Assembly: GCA_011772495.1 (NCBI GenBank)
Contig: WVZL01000006.1
Coordinates: 79,092-143,091, forward strand
Reading direction: 5' to 3'
DNA from: Candidatus Aminicenantota bacterium
Lineage (GTDB): Bacteria > Acidobacteriota > Aminicenantia > Aminicenantales > Aminicenantaceae
Length of the DNA: 64,000 nt
Within the stretch, counting starts at the first letter, position 1. The number at the start of each line of letters is the position of its first letter. Under the pieces are notes generated by a model. It was given only the letters and a program-made list of their open reading frames with translations, was not told the DNA's origin and did no database searches. The position numbers and the translations under genes were made by a program. Positions 1-9,149 of the stretch are shown here, one piece after another.

Positions 1-1563
1 ATAAAGAAAATTAACCTCTTTAAAGCTCAGAAAAAAGAAGAAGAAAAATTGCCTTTGGATCCCTTCATAGAATATCGAGTTAACCTTCTTGTAAATAATG
101 CTGATCTAAAAGGCGCCCCCGTGATCATGGAAACCAATCCTAATTACGTCAATCTTTTTGGCTCGATCGAATCTACCCCGACTCGTTTAGGAATGTGGCA
201 GACAGATTTCACCAAAATAAAATCTGGCTCATTCCTCAAAGCCAATAAAGGATTTTTAGTGATAAACGCCCTGGATGCTCTAGTTGAGCCAGGGGTATGG
301 CCTACTCTTAAGAGAACCTTGAGGAATCAGATTTTTGAGATCCAAAATTACACACCGTTGTATCTGATCTCCACATCCCGACTTAAACCCGAACCTGTTA
401 AATGCGAGGTCAAAGTGGTTATGATCGGGGATGCTTATGTGTATAACCTCCTTTATTTTTTGGATGCAGACTTCAAGAAAATATTCAAGGTCAAGGCCGA
501 ATTCGACTCAGAAATGGACAAAGACAAGGATACAATCAAAGAATACACCAGTTTCATAAAGAAAATATGCGTGGAGGATAATCTGAATCCCTTCGACAAG
601 GAAGGAATTGCTGCGGTAATCGAGTATGGAACAAGGCTGGCCGGAAGACAAAGGAAAGTCTCGACTCGCTTTCATATCATAACCGATGTCATTCGGGAAG
701 CAAGCTACTGGGCCAAGAAGGAAAAGAAGAAACAGGTCAGCCGCCAGCATGTGGAAAAGGCGGTCGAAGAGCGGTTCGAACGGGTGAGCCTCGTTGAGGA
801 TAAAATCCAAGAGCTTATCGAAGAAGGAACCCTTATGATCGACACCAAAGGCAGCATTGTCGGTCAAGTGAACGGTCTGTCCGTCTACGATATGGGGGAG
901 GTTGCCTTTGGAAAGCCAACCCGAATCACAGCCAAGACTGCTGTGGGGAGAGCAGGAGTCATCAACATCGAGCGGGAAGCGGACTTGAGCGGCCGGACTC
1001 ATAACAAAGGAGTTCTGATTCTAGGAGGCTATCTAAGAGGAAAATATGCTCAGAAAAGGCCTTTTTCTCTCTCAGCTAGCCTTGCCTTCGAGCAGTCCTA
1101 TTCAGGGGTTGATGGTGACAGCGCTTCTTCGACTGAAGTCTATGCCATTCTCTCCAGTCTCTCTGACCTGCCCTTACGCCAAGACATCGCTGTAACTGGT
1201 TCCCTTAACCAGAAGGGAGAAATCCAACCCATAGGGGGAGTGAACGAAAAGATTGAGGGATTCTTCGATGTCTGCAAGGCTAAAGGCTTGACTGGGAATC
1301 AAGGCGTGATCATTCCCCACCAAAATGTCCAAAACCTCATGCTGAGAAAGGATGTGATAGAAGCTGTTGAAAAAGGTAAGTTCCATATCTATCCGGTTAA
1401 GACCATCGATCAAGGGATCGAAATTCTCACCGGCATTAAGGCAGGTGAGATAAAAGAGGATGGAACATTTGAAAAAGGAACCATCAACCACACCGTTGAC
1501 CAAGAATTACAGAGACTGGCGAAAAGCTGGAAAGAGTTCGCTGCTCCCTCAGAAAAAGACTAG
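1..1563 (+). CDS. Lon-like ATP-dependent protease, 5'-truncated by window edge
   Basis: This is the C-terminal part of an S16 (Lon) family protease that degrades cytosolic proteins. The reading frame is open back to base 1 with no stop, so the start and the Walker motifs lie outside the window; the TTG at 49 is not a convincing start. The first half resembles the AAA-type/linker region of the LonB-like (AAA_32) group. The C-terminal half is the proteolytic domain, with the catalytic serine in GDSASST (Ser codon 1120-1122) and the catalytic lysine in GGVNEKIEG (Lys codon 1249-1251). Both dyad residues are present, so the protease should be active. Its stop codon overlaps the stop of the convergent pseudouridine synthase gene. 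Confidence 0.93.
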   Translation: MKKINLFKAQKKEEEKLPLDPFIEYRVNLLVNNADLKGAPVIMETNPNYVNLFGSIESTPTRLGMWQTDFTKIKSGSFLKANKGFLVINALDALVEPGVWPTLKRTLRNQIFEIQNYTPLYLISTSRLKPEPVKCEVKVVMIGDAYVYNLLYFLDADFKKIFKVKAEFDSEMDKDKDTIKEYTSFIKKICVEDNLNPFDKEGIAAVIEYGTRLAGRQRKVSTRFHIITDVIREASYWAKKEKKKQVSRQHVEKAVEERFERVSLVEDKIQELIEEGTLMIDTKGSIVGQVNGLSVYDMGEVAFGKPTRITAKTAVGRAGVINIEREADLSGRTHNKGVLILGGYLRGKYAQKRPFSLSASLAFEQSYSGVDGDSASSTEVYAILSSLSDLPLRQDIAVTGSLNQKGEIQPIGGVNEKIEGFFDVCKAKGLTGNQGVIIPHQNVQNLMLRKDVIEAVEKGKFHIYPVKTIDQGIEILTGIKAGEIKEDGTFEKGTINHTVDQELQRLAKSWKEFAAPSEKD

Positions 1564-2282
1564 AGGTTGACTAGCTCTTTGAGTTTTTTTATCTCCTGCT
1601 GTCGGAGAAAACGCCACGTTCCTGACTTCAGCTTCCCGATCTTCAATCCTGCAAAATCCACTCTTACCAGCTTAAGAACTCTATGACCAATAAATTCAAA
1701 CATCCTCCGAACTTCTCTCTTTCTTCCCTCATGGATTTCAATCCTGAGGAGACTTCTTTTGGGATTGCCCTCCAGAAGAGTCACTTTGGCCGGAGCCGTC
1801 TTCTTTCCATCAAGAAATACCCCTTTCTTTAGCTTGGAAAGCTTAGCCGAGTCCGGCTCTCCTTTGACTTTAACCAGGTAGGTTTTTTTGATGTTGTAGC
1901 GGGGGTGAGTCAAGCGGTAGGCTAATTCCCCGTCATTGGTGAAAAGCAAAAGACCTTCACTGTCAAAATCCAACCTTCCCACTGGAAAGACTCTTTTTTT
2001 CAGATTCGAGAGGAGGTTCATAACAGTGGGCCTGCCAAAGCCATCCTTAAGAGTGACTAAGTATCCTTTCGGTTTATTGAGCATTAAATAGATGATGTTT
2101 TGTTCTTTGTGAACTTCTCGGCTGTCAATCTCAACCCTATCAACTTGATCATCTACCTTATAGCCCAGCTCTTGAACCACCTGATTGTTGACTTTGACCC
2201 TGCCTTCAGCAATCAACCGGTCAGCTTCGCGTCTTGAGGCTATCCCGGCTTGGGAAAGAAATTTATTCAGTCTAACTCGCAT
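1560..2282 (-). CDS. RsuA/RluB/RluE-family rRNA pseudouridine synthase
   Basis: This 240-residue protein converts a uridine in 16S or 23S rRNA to pseudouridine. An S4 RNA-binding domain occupies about residues 1-50 (KFLSQAGIASRREAD). The catalytic signature GRLDFDSEGLLL follows, with the catalytic aspartate near residue 105. The conserved NKPKG motif and the C-terminal EGRKREVRRMF motif are also present, so the protein is complete. The length fits RluB or RsuA, and I cannot tell from sequence which rRNA site is modified. ATG start. The gene is convergent with the Lon-like gene and the two TAG stop codons share the palindrome CTAG. Confidence 0.93.
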   Translation of the reverse strand: MRVRLNKFLSQAGIASRREADRLIAEGRVKVNNQVVQELGYKVDDQVDRVEIDSREVHKEQNIIYLMLNKPKGYLVTLKDGFGRPTVMNLLSNLKKRVFPVGRLDFDSEGLLLFTNDGELAYRLTHPRYNIKKTYLVKVKGEPDSAKLSKLKKGVFLDGKKTAPAKVTLLEGNPKRSLLRIEIHEGRKREVRRMFEFIGHRVLKLVRVDFAGLKIGKLKSGTWRFLRQQEIKKLKELVNL

Positions 2283-2368
2283 TTCCGGATCCTAAGAGTT
2301 TTTACTGAAAAGAGATTCAATCATATGATTTTTTAAAATTCCTACGAGATAACCCAGCCAAGATTATT

Positions 2369-3505
2369 TTATAGGCTTGTTTCCATTTCTTTAGTCAAAG
2401 CTTTTAACACATCAAACTTGGCGTAACGGATATTTACATCATTCATCCTTGGTTCGATCGCTCGATTGAAATAACAATAGCCGAACAAGTTTTTTTCCTT
2501 GACGATTTTGTTTATTTCCTCAGCCTGTTTAACCGAAGGCTCTCGATTCCCGTTAAAACTAGCCCGACCCTTTGCATTCTTGTCTGGTCCGTCGCCGTTG
2601 AAAGAAACGTTCTCTGTTCCATAAATCTCCATCTTTTCCTTTAGAGTCACATCCGAACTCACCCCATGAATTTCCATTACTTGACCAAGCTTCTTCAATT
2701 CACCGAAAGCTCGACTCGTGTTGATGATAATTTGTTCCTTCGGGCAGCCATATTTCTGTAGATCCTGAAGGTACCACTTATGAAAGTCAAGGCATCTTTT
2801 ATCTTTTTCCTCATCTGACCATCCACTATCCAGGACATTGGCCTCATTCATCGGGATAATGAAATACTTCTGACATTCCGCCTCATTCAATGTCTGAATC
2901 AATTTCTGATTCAGGTAACCATAAAATTTTCTTATCTTTTCTCCCCACATCCCTCCTGTGTATTCCACTCCTTTCTGGATATTATGCTGGAATGGATAAT
3001 GACGCTTATAAAAAGGATTCTTAACGCTCACATAATCCTGAATCCTGACAAAAGGCACCACGCCGTTTTCTCTACATATTTCAAATATTCTTTTCCATTT
3101 GGCCCAAATCTCTTCTCTAAAGCCATCTTTAGAAATATCGAAGACAGGAAATTGATAGTCTCCGTACTTAGGATCGGTCTCATACTTCACGATCTTATAT
3201 GGCGTGAATTTCCATCCTGAATGGGGATAGGATTGATAGGTTTCTCTGTTCATCGGCCAGACAAAAGTCAAGAAAAACTCTGTGGCATTTCCTCCGCTCT
3301 CTGCCACCTTTTTTATGTACCATTCAACATCTTCTAAAGGAAAAACAACGGCTTGATAGCAAGAGGTTCCCATCCAGGGTGGCGATGGTTCAGGAGGGGG
3401 TGGTGGAGGTGGCGGTGGCGGTGGCGGTGGCGGTTCAGGACAACCTGCAAGGGCAAAAGCGGTGAATACAACAAGTAAGATGCATATAATTTTTCCGATA
3501 TTCAT
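2369..3505 (-). CDS. Polyproline-linker lipoprotein, glycoside-hydrolase-like
   Basis: This is a 378-residue secreted lipoprotein. The signal peptide ends in the lipobox FALAGC, so the protein should be lipidated at Cys22 or thereabouts. A run of 14 prolines follows (codons 3392-3433), then PEPSPP, and then a globular domain. The globular part reads like a clan GH-A (beta/alpha)8 hydrolase: IIPMNEANVL has the Asn-Glu pair typical of the acid/base strand, followed by MEIHGVS and WGEK-type segments. I cannot assign a glycosidase family or substrate. A strong AGGAG ribosome site lies 7 nt before the ATG. The polyproline stretch should depend on EF-P, whose gene is at 27771. The function is inferred from fold-like motifs only. 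Confidence 0.72.
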   Translation of the reverse strand: MNIGKIICILLVVFTAFALAGCPEPPPPPPPPPPPPPPEPSPPWMGTSCYQAVVFPLEDVEWYIKKVAESGGNATEFFLTFVWPMNRETYQSYPHSGWKFTPYKIVKYETDPKYGDYQFPVFDISKDGFREEIWAKWKRIFEICRENGVVPFVRIQDYVSVKNPFYKRHYPFQHNIQKGVEYTGGMWGEKIRKFYGYLNQKLIQTLNEAECQKYFIIPMNEANVLDSGWSDEEKDKRCLDFHKWYLQDLQKYGCPKEQIIINTSRAFGELKKLGQVMEIHGVSSDVTLKEKMEIYGTENVSFNGDGPDKNAKGRASFNGNREPSVKQAEEINKIVKEKNLFGYCYFNRAIEPRMNDVNIRYAKFDVLKALTKEMETSL

Positions 3506-3579
3506 GGCTAGCTCCTTCGAGTATCTATTATTTTAATAGTTTAGTCTCCTTAACGTTCTCGTTTCTGGAATAATTTTCT

Positions 3580-4683
3580 TCAGTAATCATTTCCCAGAAG
3601 ATGGAGATTTCCTATCCTTACTCTTTTCAAACCTGCCTCAAGAGCTGCTTCTTGACATTCCTGTGCCTGGCGGCGAGACGTGACGGGCAAATCTCTGCAA
3701 TAAAAATGAGGATGAAAACCAAGGAGAGCGTAAGGAAGATTAGAATCAAGAGAAGCAATAAACTTGGCGATCTGGTAGACTTCTTGCCGATCCACATAGC
3801 CAGGAACAAGTAGGGTGCTAGCCACGACTAGAGGGGGCTCTTTTCTCTTTTTTGTCCAGGTGGCGGCAAGTTCAAAATTGGCTTTTGTCTGCTCGTTGCT
3901 CCGTCCGCAGAGGGCCGTGTTCAGGCTGGAGTGAAAGGTCTTCAAGTCAAACTTGACACAACCTCCGCTTTCTAGGGCAATATCCAGGATTTCTTCCAGG
4001 AACCGGCTGTTCATGGTTCCGTTCGTTTCCCAGCAAAACCTCAGTATCTCTTTTTCCTTTTGCGCTAGGGCCAACCGCGAACTGTGGATAGAATGGGGAA
4101 GATGAGGAGAGGGATCTCCGCCAAAATAGCAGACACACGAAGTCCGGTCATCCACAGCCTGTGCCAAATCAGAGGTAGGATGAGGCCTGCCACGCTGGAG
4201 TCTTTCCTTATGACTCGAATTCTGGCAAAACAGACAGTTGAAGGTGCAGCCGTAATAAAAGACAGCTAAATTTTTATGGCCATATTCAGCCCCCTCGGAA
4301 TAGGCAAAACGAGGATAGCCGGCGCCAGTGCCGCCAGCACAAACCCAGTCTGCCACGCAATTGGTAGGAAGAGGATCATAATACCAGGAAAAAAAACCCT
4401 CTTTGGGCAAAGGTTTGATCTTGCCTTCCACATTTTCCCTTATCCCACAATAGCCCTTGCTCCCAGGCCCTAAAAGGCATTGATTGAAGCAAAAACGGCA
4501 TAGCTTTCCTCCTTCATCACGAGGTGGATGAGGAGGGAGTCCAAAAGCCTCTCTTGACATCTGATGAGCTTGGTGAATTCGAGGCTCGCAATTCTTGAAA
4601 TCATGCAGGATGCAGTCCTGACAGAGGCATAAGAAGTCCGCAATGAGCCTGTTTTCTTTCCCACAATTCTTACATTTACTCAT
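3580..4683 (-). CDS. PflX-like radical SAM protein (COG1313 type)
   Basis: This 367-residue radical SAM enzyme is related to pyruvate-formate-lyase activating enzymes. The SAM-binding [4Fe-4S] motif is GCTFNCLFC (CxxxCxxC) in the middle of the protein. The N-terminus is rich in cysteine pairs (CKNCGKE, CLCQDC, CRFCFNQC and GYCGIRE), which is characteristic of the COG1313 group and may bind another metal centre. The region FGGDPSPH corresponds to the GGEP-like SAM contact. No glycyl-radical enzyme is encoded nearby, so the substrate is unknown. The ATG start has only a weak ribosome site. The next minus-strand gene, a pyruvate-kinase C-domain protein, lies about 50 bp upstream. Confidence 0.82.
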   Translation of the reverse strand: MSKCKNCGKENRLIADFLCLCQDCILHDFKNCEPRIHQAHQMSREAFGLPPHPPRDEGGKLCRFCFNQCLLGPGSKGYCGIRENVEGKIKPLPKEGFFSWYYDPLPTNCVADWVCAGGTGAGYPRFAYSEGAEYGHKNLAVFYYGCTFNCLFCQNSSHKERLQRGRPHPTSDLAQAVDDRTSCVCYFGGDPSPHLPHSIHSSRLALAQKEKEILRFCWETNGTMNSRFLEEILDIALESGGCVKFDLKTFHSSLNTALCGRSNEQTKANFELAATWTKKRKEPPLVVASTLLVPGYVDRQEVYQIAKFIASLDSNLPYALLGFHPHFYCRDLPVTSRRQAQECQEAALEAGLKRVRIGNLHLLGNDY

Positions 4684-4734
4684 GATGAAGAGCCGTGAGT
4701 CCTAGATCAAGCTGGAGGTTATAGATATTTCTTG

Positions 4735-5334
4735 CTAGTCAAGTCGCGGCTTGGCCAAAATTTCCATTATTCTGAGGTCAAAAAAATTCTGCGCATGGGC
4801 AGGCTGCAAAAGGATAGCGGTGTCTGCTCCCCGTCCAGTTCCCCCCACCGCTATGCAGGGTTCTTTGGTTGAGATCAGCCCGGCATCCGCTGCCATGAGA
4901 GCAATCTCTACAGCGACCTTTGTTCCCTCACCAAAGACTCTCAGCGTGTAAGCAATGATCTCCTCGAGCTCATAAGTTCCAAGTTTTTTCCGCACCGCAC
5001 GCCCTACCCCTCCCAGGGCATGCTGACAGGTAAGAATCTTGACTCCAGCCTCTTCAATCTTCGAGTGGAATTCAGGATTAAGTTCTTGAAAATCCGGTTC
5101 AACGTACCCTGTGGAATGGGTTACGATGACTAAATTCTTTTTAGAGAAGATTCCCGCAGCTAACAGACCTGTCTCGCCCGAGGTGGAAGCGACAAGAATA
5201 TTCTGAACTTCCAATTCATCGGCTCGCTCCGCCGCTTTCTCGAGAGTCCGGGTCGTGTTCTCACGGCCGGGCTTTTTAAAATAAAGGCATGAAACAGGCA
5301 TCTCCAGGGAATCATTCATCTTCGCAGCAGACAT
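4735..5334 (-). CDS. Pyruvate kinase alpha/beta (C-terminal) domain protein
   Basis: This 199-residue stand-alone protein resembles the C-terminal allosteric domain of pyruvate kinase (COG1751 type). It carries the SxTGxTG-like segment ASTSGETGLLAAG, the TLEKAAERADEL start, and a glycine-rich AVGGTGRGADTA segment. It lacks the catalytic TIM-barrel and so is not a pyruvate kinase. It may bind a nucleotide or sugar phosphate, but no reaction is known to me for this group. A clean AGGAGG lies 9 nt before the ATG. It sits between a zinc dehydrogenase and a radical SAM gene on the same strand. Confidence 0.8.
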   Translation of the reverse strand: MSAAKMNDSLEMPVSCLYFKKPGRENTTRTLEKAAERADELEVQNILVASTSGETGLLAAGIFSKKNLVIVTHSTGYVEPDFQELNPEFHSKIEEAGVKILTCQHALGGVGRAVRKKLGTYELEEIIAYTLRVFGEGTKVAVEIALMAADAGLISTKEPCIAVGGTGRGADTAILLQPAHAQNFFDLRIMEILAKPRLD

Positions 5335-5439
5335 GATACAGCTCCTCCTTTTTCGAGTTTAGCTCATCTATCGAATTTCTTTAACTCATTATAAACTAGG
5401 CCCGCCAGACTGGCTAGTCTAGGATTCCTGCCCTATTGT

Positions 5440-6396
5440 TTAAGGTGTGATCAGGACTTTTAGTGTTTCCGGCTTCTGGGCAAAGGCAAAAGCTTCCTTG
5501 GCTCTGTCCAGTGGAAAATCTCCATCCACCATCTTCTCCACCTCGACCTGTTTCCGACTCAACACCTCGATAGCTCTTGAAAAAGGTCCGCAGCGAGAAC
5601 CGATGAGGTGAATTTCATCCACCACGACCTTGGATACATCAACCTTGGTCTCTCCCTGAAAAGTACTCTTCAAGATAATCGTTCCCTTTGCTTTAGCCAC
5701 AGACAAAGCTTCGTTCAACCCCTTCTCATTTCCTGTCGCTTCAACAACGATGTCAAACTTTTCCCTAATTCTGGTGCCCAAGAGATGGGTTTCGATTTCC
5801 TTTTCCTTCAGGATTTCCAATTTCCTTCTATGCTTTCCCACACAAGAAACCTTGGGAGTTTTTAATTTTAAAACCTGAGCTATCAGTAATCCGAGCTTTC
5901 CATCGCCCAGGACGAGAACCGAATCTTGCCTCCTTATCCTGATCTGTTCCAGAATCTCCAAGGAAGCCGCCAGAGGTTCGATAAAGACAGCCTCGACATC
6001 AGAAATCCTCGGCGGCAGAACATGAAGATTATCCATCGGAAGCGTCAAATACTCGGCTAAAGCGCCATCTTTGTTCAAGATCCCCAAAACTTGCCGTGAA
6101 GGGCAATGTTCTTTCCTTCCCCCAAGACAGTACTCACATTTCCCACAGCCAAGGTTTATATCTCCCACGACTCTCTTGCCTACCAAATTTGAGTTTGCAG
6201 CTTCAACCACCTGACCCACAAATTCATGCCCCGGGATTCCCTCAAACTCAAGATAACCTCTAATCAATTCCAAGTCAGTATTGCATAGGCCAGCTTTGAG
6301 TACTTTTACTAAAGCTTCATTCCTAAGAGGAGAAGGCTGGGGAAGAGTTATGATTTTGAGTTGGGCTTTCTCCAAGTAAAGAGCTTTCATACCCAT
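5440..6396 (-). CDS. Zinc-binding medium-chain alcohol/polyol dehydrogenase
   Basis: This 318-residue MDR-superfamily NAD(P)-dependent dehydrogenase is compact. The catalytic zinc ligands are in CNTDLEL and GHEFVG, and the structural zinc lobe is GCGKCEYCLGGRKEHC (four cysteines). The Rossmann segment VLVLGDGKLGLLIAQVLK binds the nucleotide. It is shorter than typical ADH (about 345 residues) because of a trimmed C-terminal half. The substrate is unknown; a sorbitol- or threonine-dehydrogenase-like role is possible. The second ATG (6390, MKALYLEK) is the likelier start because GGATGGG precedes it at suitable spacing. It is divergent from the permease pair at 6567. Confidence 0.87.
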   Translation of the reverse strand: MGMKALYLEKAQLKIITLPQPSPLRNEALVKVLKAGLCNTDLELIRGYLEFEGIPGHEFVGQVVEAANSNLVGKRVVGDINLGCGKCEYCLGGRKEHCPSRQVLGILNKDGALAEYLTLPMDNLHVLPPRISDVEAVFIEPLAASLEILEQIRIRRQDSVLVLGDGKLGLLIAQVLKLKTPKVSCVGKHRRKLEILKEKEIETHLLGTRIREKFDIVVEATGNEKGLNEALSVAKAKGTIILKSTFQGETKVDVSKVVVDEIHLIGSRCGPFSRAIEVLSRKQVEVEKMVDGDFPLDRAKEAFAFAQKPETLKVLITP

Positions 6397-6566
6397 CCAT
6401 TTTGTTTTCTAATCCTCGAGATGTCAAGAGAACTAAAAATAGAGCAGTGTGAATTACGCAGCAGCCGAGAAGACCGAACGCAGAATGGCGTTAAAAATCT
6501 GAACGGGAGCAAAGCCATCCCCAAAAACCTTCTCTTTCCTCATTCGTATTGGATAGTGTAGAATAA

Positions 6567-7814
6567 ATGCGTAGAAGAATGGCTCGGATCAACGTCGGTG
6601 AATCTGCTTCTGTAGCTTTGAGCTCTCTCTGGGCAAACAAGTTAAGGACATTCCTGACGTTGCTGGGAATCATAATCGGCGTGCTCACCATCATCGCCGT
6701 GGTATCCATCATCCAAGGCCTGAACAATTATGTTTACACCAAAATGGCTTTTTATGGAGCCAATGATTTTTCTGTTTCTAAATTTTCTATGATCGGCATG
6801 TCCCTGAAACAATGGAAGGAACAAATGAAGCGAAAGAATCTTCTCTTGGAGGATATGCGGCTCCTTCGCGAGAAATGTAAAACCTGTGAACTGGTGGGGG
6901 CTTCAGTGAGCACGAGCCGAAATGTCAAATACGGGAGCAACATCCTGAAGGACGCTGAGATAAGAGGCATTACCTATCTTGACCATATGATCGGCACTGT
7001 CATAGAGCTGGAGAGGGGAAGGCACCTCCTGAAAGAAGATGAAGATCACTCCCGCACTGTCTGTGTCGTGGGCTATGACATCGTGGAGAAGTTGTTTCCT
7101 CATGTCGATCCCTTGGGCAGATGGCTTAAAGTCGGTCCCGACAATTATTTAATCGTTGGCATCGGACAAAAAAAAGGAAAAGTCTTGGGTTTCAGTCAAG
7201 ATAACTATGTTCGTATTCCGATCACGACTTTCCAGAAAAAATACGGCTCAAAAAGAAGTATCAACATCAACATCCACACCTCTTCCCAGGAGCAGATGGA
7301 AAAAGCTCAAGAGGAAGTGAGGACTATACTTCGCTCCAAGCGTCATCTTTCCTTCAAAGACAAGGATGACTTCTCCTTCCAGACCTCAGAGACTTTCATC
7401 CAGTTCTATAAAACAGCCACTTCCAGTATTTATTTTGCCATGATTATCATCTCTTCCATCGCTCTCCTGGTTGGCGGGATTGTGGTCATGAACATCATGC
7501 TGGTGGCGGTCACAGAGAGAACCAAGGAAATCGGCATCCGGATGTCTGTGGGAGCTCGACGGAAGGATATCCTCTTCCAATTCCTGGTCGAATCCTCGGT
7601 CATTTCCAGTACAGGCGGAATCATAGGCATTCTCCTGGGATTTGGGATTGCCAGGATCGTTACAGCCACCACCTCGATGCCCTCGACCGTCGATCCTTTC
7701 TCGATCGTCATGGCAATATTAGTCTCCGCTTCTATCGGTCTTTTCTTCGGTATTTATCCAGCCAACAGAGCAGCTAAGCTCGATCCCATCGAAGCGTTAC
7801 GGTCAGAACAATGA
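6567..7814 (+). CDS. MacB/FtsX-type ABC transporter permease, first of pair
   Basis: This 415-residue inner-membrane permease is of the MacB type. One TM helix lies at about residues 25-45 (TLLGIIIGVLTIIAVVSII). A periplasmic MacB-like core follows, and then three C-terminal TM helices in the FtsX domain, including GGIVVMNIMLVAVTERTKEIGIR, the classic coupling segment. Proteins of this family do mechanotransmission rather than classical transport, for example exporting lipoproteins, peptides or antibiotics. The downstream permease overlaps by 4 nt (ATGA). No ATP-binding subunit is adjacent, so a partner must be encoded elsewhere. The start is uncertain: ATG 6567 or ATG 6579, and neither has a strong ribosome site. 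Confidence 0.9.
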   Translation: MRRRMARINVGESASVALSSLWANKLRTFLTLLGIIIGVLTIIAVVSIIQGLNNYVYTKMAFYGANDFSVSKFSMIGMSLKQWKEQMKRKNLLLEDMRLLREKCKTCELVGASVSTSRNVKYGSNILKDAEIRGITYLDHMIGTVIELERGRHLLKEDEDHSRTVCVVGYDIVEKLFPHVDPLGRWLKVGPDNYLIVGIGQKKGKVLGFSQDNYVRIPITTFQKKYGSKRSININIHTSSQEQMEKAQEEVRTILRSKRHLSFKDKDDFSFQTSETFIQFYKTATSSIYFAMIIISSIALLVGGIVVMNIMLVAVTERTKEIGIRMSVGARRKDILFQFLVESSVISSTGGIIGILLGFGIARIVTATTSMPSTVDPFSIVMAILVSASIGLFFGIYPANRAAKLDPIEALRSEQ

Positions 7815-9061
7815 AATTAAGATCTGGAATCCTCGGAGAAATAGTCAACATGGCCCTGGACTCACTCAAAACCCATAAACTTCGGTCTTTCTTGACCCTG
7901 TTGGGAATCATGATCGGCGTCATGACCGTTATCGCCATGGTCTCCATCATCCAGGGCTTGAATCGGGCTGTCTTGACTGAGCTGGAATCAGCCGGCTCAG
8001 ACTTGATCCTCATCCAAAAATACGACCCAGTGCGGATGGGACACCCCTCCGAGGAAGAAAGAAAAAGGAAAGACTTAACCTACGAAGATGCCTTGGCTAT
8101 AGAAAAGGAGTGTTCTTTGGTCAAAGCTGTGACTGCAGATGTAATAGTGGATGTGTTTCAAACTGTGCCCATCAAATACCAGAACATCAAATCCGAGGAT
8201 GCCTTTATAATCGGGTTGGATGCGAATTTTCCTCAGGTTTATTCTATTTACCTCCCCAAAGAAGGAAGATTCCTGTTGGAATCCGACATTACCCACAACA
8301 ACAGAGTTGCTCTCTTGGGTTATGAGCTGGCCGAAACTCTCTTTCCCCATACCAGCCCGTTGGAAAAGGATATCAGGATCGGTTCAGAAAAATTTACAGT
8401 GGTCGGAGTCCTCAACAAGAGAGGTCAGATGTTTGGCCAGAGTCGCGATAATTTCGTGGGCATCCCCATCACTACTCTCATGAAATATTACCCCTGGGAT
8501 CGTGATGAGCTCGAGATCGCAGCTGTCCCCACGAAACATGGTCATATCCAAGAGACTATGGACCAGATCATCAACGTGCTCCGGAAAAGAAGAAATGTCG
8601 GCTTCGGAAAACCGAACGATTTTGCCATTTTTACCCAGGATACTCTTCTAGACCTCTACAATCAGCTGACCGGAGCAGTCTATTTGGTTATGATCATTAT
8701 TTCTTCCATAGGTCTTCTCGTGGGCGGAATCGGGGTCATGAACATCATGCTGGTCTCGGTCAAGGAAAGAACCAGAGAAATAGGAATCCGAAAAGCCATC
8801 GGAGCTCGAGGAGGAGATATCCTGAAGCAGTTCCTGATCGAGGCCATATTCTTGACTGGTGTCGGAGGAATTCTAGGCATCATCATCGGTTACGCGATTG
8901 CCTTCCTGGTCAAGGCTGCCACTCCCCTTCCGGCTTCAGTGAGCCCTTGGTCGGTGGCTGTTGGTTTCTTGGTCTCTGTTTCGGTGGGTCTTTTCTTCGG
9001 GATCTTCCCCGCTCAAAAAGCGGCTCGCCTGGATCCCATCGTCTCCCTGAGATACGAGTGA
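7811..9061 (+). CDS. MacB/FtsX-type ABC transporter permease, second of pair
   Basis: This 416-residue paralogue of the preceding permease has the same layout: an N-terminal TM helix (TLLGIMIGVMTVIAMVSII), a periplasmic core and a C-terminal FtsX domain with GGIGVMNIMLVSVKERTREIG. It starts inside the stop of the upstream gene (ATGA overlap), so the two are translationally coupled and probably form a heterodimer. Neither contains a nucleotide-binding domain. The convergent AlaX gene ends about 90 bp downstream. Confidence 0.91.
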   Translation: MKLRSGILGEIVNMALDSLKTHKLRSFLTLLGIMIGVMTVIAMVSIIQGLNRAVLTELESAGSDLILIQKYDPVRMGHPSEEERKRKDLTYEDALAIEKECSLVKAVTADVIVDVFQTVPIKYQNIKSEDAFIIGLDANFPQVYSIYLPKEGRFLLESDITHNNRVALLGYELAETLFPHTSPLEKDIRIGSEKFTVVGVLNKRGQMFGQSRDNFVGIPITTLMKYYPWDRDELEIAAVPTKHGHIQETMDQIINVLRKRRNVGFGKPNDFAIFTQDTLLDLYNQLTGAVYLVMIIISSIGLLVGGIGVMNIMLVSVKERTREIGIRKAIGARGGDILKQFLIEAIFLTGVGGILGIIIGYAIAFLVKAATPLPASVSPWSVAVGFLVSVSVGLFFGIFPAQKAARLDPIVSLRYE

Positions 9062-9149
9062 ACAGGGCCAGACTCTCGACCGAGTCTATTCCCTTTTGCT
9101 ATTTATTTCTATAATTGATTTCTCGTTTTTTCTCAAACTTTATATTCTG

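Noticed and set aside
508..1002. 164-residue open frame antisense to the Lon-like gene
   Set aside because: No ribosome site or family motif; it is a shadow of the S16 protease coding strand.
3580..4683. Pyruvate-formate-lyase activating enzyme acting on a local glycyl-radical enzyme
   Set aside because: No glycyl-radical enzyme gene is in the window; the cysteine-rich N-terminus fits the COG1313 group instead.
5356..5402. Possible fourth, degenerate 9-bp repeat array upstream of the pyruvate-kinase-domain gene
   Set aside because: Units such as GAGTTTAGC and GAATTTCTT fit the period only partly, and AGGAGG already explains the start region.
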